Of a stretch of DNA of 64,000 nt, positions 54,167 through 64,000 are shown in pieces (within the stretch, counting starts at the first letter, position 1; each line of letters opens with the position of its first letter). The stretch is from Halichondria panicea (lineage: Eukaryota > Porifera > Demospongiae > Suberitida > Halichondriidae): the NCBI RefSeq assembly GCF_963675165.1, contig NC_087381.1:2976001-3040000 (forward strand), given 5' to 3'. The notes beneath the pieces are model-generated. The model had not been told where the DNA came from. It searched no databases and saw only the letters and a program-made list of their open reading frames with translations. Position numbers and translations under genes: made by a program.

Positions 54167-57100
54167 CTACTTGGTATATACCAATAGCATCTGGTATATA
54201 AGAAAATGATCACAAATTTTTGCTGTGTCCATTGCTGTTATTCCATTCTGCATAAAAATAAAAGAGATACTGATAATTGTTGAAGTGAAGCATTTACCTC
54301 ATCCATAACTTTTGGATTGGCTTCATTTTTGAGGAGAATACTGACAATCTCCACTTGTCCCTTGCCTACTGCTAGATGTAGAGCTGTTATTCCTCTGGCA
54401 TTCTGGGCATTGACGTCAGCTTTCGCAGCAATCAGTAGTTCCACTATAGCGAGATTACATCTTTGAGAGGCAAGCATTAAAACGCTCCATCTCTCCTGTA
54501 CATGCATATACAATTACAAAACATTTATATTCACGAGTGAAATGTTAGTTGAAATGTGTTATTCATTCGGACCTTTTGCCTTGTATATATATACTAACCT
54601 TGCAGAAAAAGTGACAGAAGCAATGATTTTGATAGTATACGCAAAAGTATTCTGTATATATACGGTGTGTAACAGCGGCCCTTATACTATTGTAATAAAT
54701 TATAGGGTCCTTTATCTGACAATCTATTATACTGTACATGCATGCGTGAACTGTACATGGCAACTTTAGGCAATGCACCTTGAGGTCATACGTAATATTA
54801 GCATCAGCTCCATTGTTAAGGAGTACACGGACACACTCCGTTTGTTCATTGTCAGTGGCTTGAAATAGAGCTGTAGATCCATTAGTGGAGGGAGCATAAT
54901 TTACTGGAGCCTTAGCAGCAAGAAGAAGTTTAACCACAGACGAATGACCATTTTGTGCCGCTTTCATGAGGGGACTCCACCCACTCTATATACAGACAAT
55001 AATGCACCATATATACAAAATTAATTATAATTGCAATACAGCATATAAGCATGCATTATACCACACTTACGTCACCACTAATTGATATCATTGGTCAACA
55101 GCTGTATAGGATATATAGAAAAATAACATACGGCCCCAGGCATGCACAATTTTCAAGCTGTTTCAAGAAAGTAAGTAAAGAGAAAGGAGCCATGCTTGAC
55201 GGTACTAAGACTCCAAAGCGACAGCAAAAACATGGAAGCTGCTCTCCAACGGCCTGCAACAAGATGGCTAAGCCTCCATGGGTCTATGGGCGTGGTTTAG
55301 ACACGTTTTATCCAAGAAGAGCTTGCAACTCCAGTAAGGGACGCCGAATGGCCAACACTTGGACCAAGGAGGCTATCTGTATAGGAGTCGACGTGTTGCA
55401 TGCTCAACTAGCTCTTCGACGGCTGCAAAATCTGGCATAATAATTATTATAAAATGCTCTTTTTGCAGTCTGCATGCATCGTGGATTGAATTGTTGCTAG
55501 GGGGAGGTCCTTTTATATAGTACTGCGGTCACGTGGTATAAGTCAGATATACGTATATACCACACCTATACTCAGAGGTTATATTATGCATCCATAATAT
55601 CCTCCTCTTATAGGTGTAGTATATGCATGCATGTGAATTAAATTAATTCACATGCACTAAAAATGAACTTGCATGGAGATATATAATTATAGAACGTACC
55701 ACGTATAAATTTAATACAAAAGTTTGCATTAATAAATTATTATACGCTCTTACTTTGTCCACAGCTTTTAAATCGGCTCCATTTTTGAGGAGAACTCGGG
55801 CACACTCCGTTCGTCCATGAAAAGCAGCTATGTAAAGAGCAGTTGCTCCATGTGGTCCATTTTGAGCATTAACGCGAGCTTTTGCAGCAACCAATAGTTT
55901 CACTATAGCGAGATGACCATGTTGTGATGCTATCAATAGAGGGCTCCATACCCCCTGCATGTATAATTATATAATTATACACCGCATGTTAGCACACATT
56001 TAAAAATCGAGTCAATAGCATTGTAACGGCAAAATTCTACCAGTTCCTGTGCTATAATACTATACATGTATTATAGCACACATTGTACTCTCGAGTGAGC
56101 CCTGTTGTATATTACCTGAACCTTGTCAGCAATATTGGCATCAGCTCCACACTTGAGGAGTACACGGACACACTCCGTATGACCTTTATCAGTGGCATGA
56201 TGTAGAGCCGTATATACATGCAGTATTTGAGCATCAAGTGGAGCTTTTGCATCAATGAGTAGATGAACCACAGTAGGGTGACCAAAGTAAGCCGCTGCCA
56301 TGAGAGCAGTGCCTCCATTCTGCACAACATAAGCAGACAATCAGTATGTAATTATAATGAAGTGTCTTACTTCATCTTTTAGTTTGGGATTAGCTCCATT
56401 GTTCAGGAGAACATTGACACACTCCGTCTGACCGCCAATGGCAGCCAAATGGAGAGCAGTTCTATTCTTGACATCTCGTGCGTTGACATGAACCTTTGCA
56501 GCAATTAACAGTTCCACAATCTTGACATGACCATCTCGAGCAGACCTCATCAGAGGGTTAACTCCTTCCTAAAGCGTAGAAAATCAATACGAAAACTGAA
56601 CATGTATAGTTGTATGCTAATTACATTGTCTGTTGAATTTGGGTCTGCTCCATTCTTGAGGAGAACACTAACACACTCCGATTGTCCTTTTGAAACTGCT
56701 ATGTAGAGAGCTGTGTGGCTATACTGATCGCGATCGTTAATCTTAGCATTGGCAGCAATCAGTTGTATCACAACTTCAGGATGACCTTCAGCAGCAGCAG
56801 CCATTAGAGCTGTGAATCCAATCTGTACAAAAATGATGCATATATTACTACAATTGACCTGAAATATGTAACCGATTATTTAACTACTTACGTTCGTCTT
56901 TGCATTGATCCGAGCTCCATTTCTTATGAGAACATTGACACATTTTGTTCGTCCTTTACCAGCAGCCAGTAGAAGAGGTGGTGAATCTTTTAGAGAACGG
57001 CCTTCAATGTCAGCTTTGGCAGCAATCAGTAGTTCTACGACTCTAGCATGGCCCTCAAGACAAGCAACCATGAGAGGAGTAAATCCGGCATACTGCATAC

Positions 57101-60100
57101 ACATAATATTGTGCAGGGTGTCATACAATAGAGGGGGAGAATACGTCACGCAGAGTGTGTCGCCGGCTAGGGGAACCCAGTCCTCTGGAAAATATTTGTT
57201 AATCCGATGGTCTTATAGGTGAATTCGGCGAGTTAAAATTATACTCAGTCATACAACTATAGTACCTGAATGCAAATTTTATAGGGAGGGGAAACTGAGC
57301 CAGGGGGGATATCCCCTCTCTCTACAACCCTGTTGTGTGAAAACTTATATACCGCACTTAATTGATCTCATTGGTCAACAGCTGTGTATGATACATGAAT
57401 AACATACAGCCCTACAGGTATGCACAGTTTTCAAGGTGTTTTTCATTTGTTCAAGACAGTAAGCAAACAGAAAGGAGCCATGCTTGAAGGTACTATATGA
57501 CTCGCGACAGCAGAAACACGGAATATGGCTAAGCCTCCATGGATCCATGGGCGTGGTTTTGAGCCAAGGACGTCAAATTCACAAACTATAGGAAGCTCCT
57601 GAGCATCTGTGGGAGACGACTTGTTGCCTTAACTAGCTCTTTGACGGCTGCAAAATCCGGTATATATAGCTTTGCTTTTTTGCAGTATGCATCATGCACA
57701 TGTTCTATTAGATCCCAAAACCTTATTGGCTACTAGAAATGCACTAGCTTAGCAACAGTCAACCTATATAAACAGCCAACCTAGTAACTGCATCGATATC
57801 ATTTCTTTTGAAAACTGTAATATCTGAAGTTGGCATCTCTGTGTCTCTACTAAATCTGTGGTCTCTATTTAAGTCAACCCTGTCAAGTTCCTTCACCTCA
57901 GTTTATTAAATTATAGTCCTGGACCTAGCTCCACCCACAAAACGAAAACATCCAGCTCATCTCCCAGTTTTGCAGCAAACAACAGTTTCCAACAAACAAG
58001 CGGCTCGTACTACTCTCACATAGCGAAAGGAAGACACCTAAGCTAGATGTTGGCATATGTACTGGCGTGATTGTTCATGATTTATCCTGTTCTATCCTGT
58101 TCTATCCTGTTTTATCCTGATGTACTATTTATCATGTGTCATACCATACATTTACGCTATTGTGTAATTCACAGTTTTTCTTTGTGGTTGTTTATTCTCA
58201 CATTGATCATGCATCCTTGTTTCTGGATCATTCTAGAATTATTTTCATCACCCCCCTGGGACCTGACTCTTATAAATAGTTGTCCATCCATTACCCTTTT
58301 AGTTGTTGGTTTTTGAGTTGCTGTCTTTGTATAGTTTGCTGGTACTATTCCCTTACTGTGAATTTACTAGATCTATATGAAATATAAAATGTTTATTGGC
58401 AGTCAATCTCAACAATAGTAATAGTCTGTATGGTTGCAAGAAGAATCCAACACTAGAATTTGCAGCAAACAAGCCCAGCAAACGAGCGGCTCCTCTACTA
58501 CTCTTGAACAAAGCGAAAGGAAGAAGCCAAAGAGAATCCCAGCACTTCCATACATCCAGCTCCTCCCCCATGCAGCCTTGCAGGAAAAAAGCACAGCACA
58601 CTGCCCAAGAAACGAGCGGCTCCTACTACTCTCGAAAAAAGCCAAAAAACGAAACTAGAGCTTCTCTCTTCCATTCTAGTTCTGTTATTATGTTACTAGA
58701 CAAAGCATCTAGCTACAATAATATTACATGTGTATCTTCTTGTAAATGACAATAATTATGTACAATGTATAATGTTGTAGTTGGTAGCCTATATAGTACC
58801 GGTACTATAGCTCATAGTTCCCTGCTAAATACACTCAAATGGGATCTAAATCGTTGCTAGGGCGAGGTCCTTTTATAGTGCTGCGCTCACATGACATGCA
58901 TGGTATATGTCGATATACCACAGAGGATATGTACCCTGTATATCCTCCTCGTAGGTGTGGTATATCCTATACTTAGCACACTCAACCTTTGCATGGTTAC
59001 AATTACATGCGTGAATACTCATTCAAAACCATGGTTTCTTTAAGCTCAATGCAGAGGAAAACAAGTAGACTATTTCTACTATAATTTTATAAGCGTGCAC
59101 ATGATAAAGTAGATGGATAGGTCGGCACCTAGCCTTGTTCCCAGGCCGAGTTAATTGTCTCTAAAATAACGCTACTAGGCCTGGTATTGATTGTATCTGG
59201 GCGTGGTTTGAACCAAAAAACAAAAGCGGAGAGATTTTGTAAGAACAACACATCTGTTGACAAAAGCACCGCGGGTGCTGATGCCTCGGTGGAGGTGCCA
59301 AAGCTACATATAGCTTTTATACACACATTATATCAGATGAAAATTTTAATTTTGCTGCTTGCAGGCAGAATCCAGAATCACAGGGAACTCAAAGAGTGGA
59401 TAATGATATATTATTGTTGTTAAAATGATCGATGTTAAAAGTTCAAATCTAAAATTAATGGCTGCATCAGCAGAGCCTTAATTGCAGCTCTCTTCTCAGC
59501 TCTTCTCTCTTGCAGCTACCAATAGCTAGCGTTCTAGTGCAGAGCTAACTACTAAGTAGAGTAGCAATACTACATGGACAAGTTTTTCTACGCACTCTTC
59601 TGAAAAGGCTGCAATGGCATTCCAAGTAAGTAAATAATAATACTACCGTATAGCTAGAAATTTCTGCGGCCCAAAAATTCTGCGAATACTGCGAATGAAT
59701 GAGCAAACACAGAAATATTATCCAAAAATGCTTATTAAGCACGCCTAACTTAACAGTTGAAAGTTCAATTCGCAGAAATATTATCGGCAGAGGCGCAGAA
59801 GGTCTTTTTACAGCTATTCGCAGAATTTTTGGGCCGCAGAAATTTCTAGCTATACGGTATATAGGCATATACCGCGAGAACGAAGCATTATTTGCAAATC
59901 CACGAATTAAAATCCATGACTATAGAAGCCTATAGAAACTCTTACTTGAACTTCCTTGATCCTTGAGCAGCTGTAGCAGTCTACACAGACAGACAGACAG
60001 ACACACACACACACACACACACACACATGCATGCACACACTGCCGTATACCTCGCTTGCACATGCGCACTGAGGCATAAAAATGATATCAGCATTCACAT

Positions 60101-63100
60101 ACATGCATGGTGCTGTAGTTTGTACCTCCAGCCCACATTTAATTTTATTCATGGGTAACAGTTTACAAGCTATTATCAAGGGCGTATAAAAGAAGAGAGG
60201 GCATGCAACTCACTATCTAATATACGTAGCGAGCTGAATTCAAACGTGGGCAGATAAATGTGCATGAAGTGCTAAATTGCTGGAGAGCCTGGGCGAGGCC
60301 TTCTTGCTTCAGCAAGACAATGTATATATATAATATATATACAGCAGACTTTAATCTGAACTTGCCATAGCTAGCTAGCTAGATAATCTATGCATGCATG
60401 CATGGCTATAGATCGTAGTAATACCATAGATATAGAGTAGAAGGGGATTAGCAACGGAAGTGGTTCACGTGATGTTTTACAATGAAGTCTATGTAGAGCT
60501 CAGAAACAATCCGTGTTTCGCTTTCTACCCCAGGTAAGTTTACCGGGAAACTTATTAAGTCTAATCATGGCTAATATGGGGTGCCGTTTGTCTCAAAACT
60601 ATAATAAACAGTCGTGTTTACCAAGGAGGTCGATGTTTAGCAGCCAGGTCGATGTTTAGCAACCAGGTCGATGTTTAGCAAAGCTACCAGATCACACAAT
60701 GTGCAGATATTAGGGCGTGGTTTCTTGTGATACGCCTTAATTAGAATTGTGCTAGAGATGAATGCCGCCCCTAGGCCCTACTGCCTAATTATAGCCAGTG
60801 CTATTTTCATCTCTTCAGAATCTACTAAGTAAACTGCTGTTTGTAACAGCAGTAGTAAGAGCAATGGCTATAACATCTTGCAACTAGCTAGCACATTAAG
60901 TATCACAAGAAACCACGCCCTAATATCTGCACTTTGTGCGATCTGGTAGCTTTGCTAAACATCGACCTGGTTGCTAAACATCGACCTGGCTGCTAAACAT
61001 CGACCTCCTTGGTAAACATCGACCTGGTTGCTAAACATCGACCTGGTTGCTAAACATCGATCTGGTTGCTAAACATCGATCTGATAAGCATAAATTTGTC
61101 TCTAAACATCGATCTGGTAGGTAAACATCGACCTTGTTGGTAAACATCGACTCTTTATTAGTTTTGAGACAAACGGCATCCCATAGGCTAATGCATGCGT
61201 CCCTCTAACACTTAAACAAGTGCTCCCTGATGGTGAGTATCATTTGGAAACGAAGAAAATACAATCTTGATTGTCATGAAGTAGCTAGTCTAACACAGAG
61301 CGATTTTTCATGCTTGTGTTAGTTTAGCTACTATGATATAGCTAAGGTTGTGTCACTATAAGTAGTATGCTGTGTCCCAAATGGCCACAAGTATTTGATG
61401 AAGTTGATGTTTAGCAGCAGAACTGCTCGTGGACTTTTTACAGGCAGCAAAAACAATTCTCATGAACTATTCATGTTTAGACCCCCACGTTGGAAGTAAG
61501 CCTCGATTAAAACCGCGGAGAAACACGGATGGTACTTCGAGGCCCCTCTCTACTTAATCTATGGTAATACACGGAGAAAAACTACAGGAAACAAAATGTG
61601 AAGAATTTTTGCTTCTGTTTCCGGTTCCTAACCACACCCAGATACAATCAATACCGGGCCGTATTTTTCAACTTCGTTCTATTAATTAAAGAAAAATTGG
61701 CCTGGGAATGGGACTAGTCGGCACCCTAAGTGATGTTGGACCATTACAACACGTTAAACTTGGCAATAAACTTACGTACCGTACTTGACATATGAACACT
61801 TGCTCCAGCTGAGATCAACAGATTAACAATATCTTTGTCCCCGTTGCTACTAGCCAACCAGAGAGGAGTGAAACTTTCCTACATATACATTGAGATATAA
61901 CCATAATTATATATGTTGACCTAGCTACTTTCAAGTGATGACAATGACTAAACATTTACAGAGAACCACTAGATCCAATTGTATTTAAATACTCACAAAG
62001 CCTTGAACATTTGGATTGGCCCCTTTTTGAAGAAGGATTTGTACACACTCTAAGTGTCCTTGTTCGGCTACCAGGTGTAGAGCTGTGAGGTTGTCCTGTA
62101 TAATTAGTCAGATTTATGGGTTTGGGTTTCGTAAATACGTGCATATACAGTACTTAAATTAATATAATTATAACATGTATATACATGTACCTTAATCAAC
62201 GAGTCCACTTGTACGCCAGGTTCCTTCAATAACAGTTTTAGAGCTTCAGTGTGGCCATACATTGCAGCAGTCTGAAAAGGCAGCCTCCCTTTCTGCAAAG
62301 AAGTCAGTCTATTATTGGAGACAGTAAACTGATCAACAAAATTAAGTTGACGTTGTACATATAATACTTATATATAATATGTCATGCATAACAAGTATAT
62401 TTATGGTATTATAATAATGATGACTGACCTCGTCTTTGCTTTTCAGGTCACACTCAGCTATCACTTGAAAGGAAGGTTTAAGCTCCTTCAGCAGAAATCG
62501 TATCAAATTCGGGCTACCACTTGTAGCAGCAAAATGGATAGGTGTAGTTCCATCGATGGCCTTCTCATTTACATCAAGTAGTTCGTGTTGTTGAATCTCA
62601 GACATCAAGTACTTTACTACATTGACGTTCCCACTTCTGCAGGCATTGTGTAGTGGAGAGCAATCATTGTTATCCAGACAACTACTTGTAGGATCTACTT
62701 GCTGAGAACCGACAAGATATTTAACGATGTGTAGATGTCCGTTAAGAGCAGCAAGATGAAGTGGTGTTTCTTTATTCATGGATTCAGTTGCCGCATTGAG
62801 TTTCCTGTCTTCAATGAAGTACCTAACAATATTGAGATCCCCACAAGCTGCTGCAGTGTGAAGTAGATCATGAAACCTAAGGTCGAAGTGTAAAACTTCA
62901 ATCAGGAACCGGACTTGGGTTATTTCTCCATTGAACACGGCTGAATGAATCTTGATTGGTGGTACTTTATTCCATTTGGCATGAAACTGTATGTATGCTG
63001 GGAAGGAGTTAATGCCTGACAGCAAACTTGTTATCAAACGTGAAGCTATGTCGTTAACCTGCAAGATAATTATGACAAAGATGGTGGCTGTGGAAAATAT

Positions 63101-63391
63101 ACAATGTCATGTATACCTCTATATCTGTGTTAAAATCGCTTTCAAGACTAGTACTGTATCCAGAGTCAGAATGAGAACTCTTTGATTTCACAACTATTGA
63201 CTGATCGTCGAGTTCCACAGATGACTGAGCACTTTGATTGTTATCGTTGTCCGAGTCAGTATCTGAGAGTACGAGAACAGAAACCTTCTAGCATGATTAT
63301 AGCGTGATTATAGTTTATCGTCAACAGCTATTAATGTATCTGTCAATGCACAAAAAAACTTACCGCTATCTGAACTGCTTGAATTGGCATC
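54167..63391 (-). CDS. Death-domain-family ankyrin-repeat protein, copy 4 (5' end off window)
   Basis: Exons: 63391-63364, 63262-63117, 63058-62429, 62292-62191, 62095-61997, 61878-61780, 57092-56892, 56822-56625, 56568-56371, 56319-56122, 55954-55754, 54985-54779, 54495-54298, 54247-54167. They join in frame to 861 aa and a TAG with no lesion. The part visible is the short Asp/Ser exon (DANSSSSDS), the Ser-rich linker (16 aa shorter than in copy 2) and the ankyrin array, ending NGITAMDTAKICDHFLIYQM then LLVYTK. Compared with copy 2 it has an additional double-repeat exon (54985-54779). The 2A, death-domain and uncharacterised-domain exons should lie right of base 64000; this is inferred from copies 1 and 2. 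Intron 61779-57093 is 4.7 kb and full of nested elements. Confidence 0.84.
55051..55640. repeat. Dispersed repeat in a copy 4 intron
   Basis: ttgatatcattggtcaacag followed by a gaaaggagccatgcttga block, ggctgcaaaatctgg and gttgctagggggaggtcctt recurs in pieces at 57355-57670 and 58850-58970; the first part also occurs at 12830-12890. The 129-codon plus-strand open stretch at 55051-55440 is not conserved in the sister copy, so it is unlikely to be coding. Confidence 0.55.
57114..57332. mobile_element. gggtgtcatac MITE in copy 4 long intron
   Basis: Left end cagggtgtcataca, right end truncated (tctacaaccctg). Shares internal cacgcagagtgtgtcgccgg and gagccaggggggatatcccc sequence with the split copy at 10501-12796, at the homologous intron position. 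Confidence 0.7.
57670..59250. other. Middle of the copy 4 long intron
   Basis: No gene supported. A plus-strand open stretch at 58396-58749 is rich in Lys/Ser and looks random. The 58850-58970 segment belongs to the dispersed repeat described at 55051-55640. A half palindrome (tagccttgttcccaggccga) of the tagcctcg family is at about 59133. Confidence 0.45.
59250..60090 (+). repeat. Interspersed CA-associated repeat, longest copy
   Basis: Runs from caaaagcaccgcgggtgctg through atgcctcggtggaggtgcca, ggcagaatccagaatcacag, tagcgttctagtgcagagct, gaaaaggctgcaatggcatt and a diverged middle, to a short (ACAG)n/(CA)n tract and ccgtatacctcgcttgcaca followed by tgcgcactgaggcata. A second copy starts at 63546. 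An inverted repeat (about 59645-59865) built on gctagaaatttctgcggccc sits inside and may be another insertion. Confidence 0.65.
60425..61563. mobile_element. 1.1-kb inverted-repeat element with 7-bp target duplication and a known empty site
   Basis: Ends: catagatatagagtagaagg followed by gg, and reversed right end catagattaagtagagaggg followed by g. gtaatac is duplicated at 60418-60424 and 61564-61570. Copy 2 has the empty site at about 13530-13545 (gtagtaatacacggag), so the borders are fixed by comparison. No transposase seen. Confidence 0.85.
60575..61185. mobile_element. Foldback element with 19-bp subterminal tandem repeats, nested in the previous one
   Basis: Inverted ends tatggggtgccgtttgtctc and, reversed, tatgggatgccgtttgtctc, flanked by ggctaa on both sides. 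The right arm holds about ten 19-bp units of the type gctaaacatcgacctggtt (60951-61155). The left arm has three units in reverse (60620-60680), followed by a second inverted block (agatattagggcgtggtttc / gaaaccacgccctaatatct). Confidence 0.85.
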
Positions 63392-63539
63392 CTAATAAAT
63401 TAGCAAGAGTAAATTAATGTCGTGTATAATCATCACTAAAGAGCACATTCATTAATGAAAATGTTAGCTGAATACTGATCATCCATGCAGTTTTGTAGTT
63501 TCGCATATCAATGGTCAGTTTAAGTGGCCGCTATACATA

Positions 63540-64000
63540 ATGAAAGCACCGCGGGTGCTGATGCCTCGGTTGAGGTGCCAAACCTATACATAACATAAAG
63601 CTACTAATAGCGTTTTATACACACACATTATAATTATCATGAATTTGATGAAAAATCTTGCATTGATTAATTTTAATTTGCTGCATGCAGGCAGAATCCA
63701 GAATCACAGGGAAACACAAAGAGTGGGTAATGATCGACCATGATTATTGTTAAAAACGATCGATGCCAAAAGTTCAAGCCAAGATTAATGGCTGCATCAG
63801 TAGAGCCTTGCAGCTCTCTTCTCACTGTTGCAGCTACCAATAGCTAGCGTTCTAGTGCAGAGCTAACTACTATAAGTAGAGTAGCAACACTCCATGGACA
63901 ACTTTCGCTACGCACTCTTCTGAAAAGGCTGCAATGGCATTCCAAGTAAGCAAAACTAGGCATACCTCGAGAACGAAGCATTATTTTGCAAATCCACAAA
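63540..64000 (+). repeat. Second copy of the CA-associated repeat, cut by the window edge
   Basis: gaaagcaccgcgggtgctga then tgcctcggttgaggtgccaa, ggcagaatccagaatcacag, agctaccaatagctagcgtt then ctagtgcag, gaaaaggctgcaatggcatt match 59265-59640 in the same orientation. Confidence 0.75.

Noticed and set aside
55051-55440. 129-codon plus-strand open frame
   Set aside because: The related repeat at 57355-57670 does not keep the frame, so coding is unlikely.
58396-58749. 117-codon plus-strand open frame
   Set aside because: Random-looking Lys/Ser-rich composition inside a repeat-filled intron, with no splice or homology support.
60951-61155. CRISPR-like regularly repeated units
   Set aside because: The units abut directly without unique spacers, lie in a foldback element, and the genome is eukaryotic.

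Overview
The window looks like nuclear DNA of a sponge, most likely a demosponge of the Amphimedon type. This is an inference. It rests on AT-rich spliced genes with short introns, many death-domain/ankyrin proteins, intronless kinase-Kelch genes, and abundant small inverted-repeat transposons. No RNA gene and no bacterial-style operon was recognised.

Layout. On the minus strand lies a head-to-tail family of innate-immunity-like genes. Copy 1 (8337 down to the left edge), copy 2 (18663-8886, complete, 17 exons, 1305 aa by my splicing) and copy 4 (right edge down to 54167) end in arrays of ankyrin repeats. Copy 3 (53614-44503) has the same 5' exons but ends in UBZ-like, UBX and HECT domains, and it is broken in many places. 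Where the 5' end is visible (copies 1-3), exon 1 encodes two hydrophobic segments followed by a 2A ribosome-skipping motif. It reads DVESNPGP in copies 1 and 2 and is damaged in copy 3. Then come two death domains, a short acidic/Ser linker, an uncharacterised domain of about 240 aa, a Ser-rich linker and the C-terminal module. The gap between one gene's stop and the next gene's ATG is about 550 bp at both junctions that can be measured.

Between the two clusters (20-44 kb) are: a tandem pair of plus-strand kinase/coiled-coil/Kelch genes (22184-24424 and 25633-27879); a decayed P-element/THAP9-like transposase (28.4-30.45 kb); a 2.7-kb repeat carrying a minisatellite array with long G runs (31.2-33.9 kb); a secreted zinc metalloprotease gene (36061-34061); two sulfotransferase pseudogenes forming a large inverted repeat (39.7-41.1 kb); and a frameshifted DDE integrase gene (42.7-44.2 kb). 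The rest is introns and spacers filled with MITE-like elements, several of them datable because a paralogous copy keeps the empty site.

How it may work. If the 2A acts as in other known cases, each mRNA would give a short membrane or secretory leader peptide plus a cytosolic death-domain/ankyrin protein, and a fraction of uncut fusion sent into the secretory route. Death domains would recruit signalling partners and ankyrin repeats (or UBX-HECT) would supply recognition or ubiquitin output. The kinase-Kelch pair may be another intracellular sensor family. These functional links are inference.
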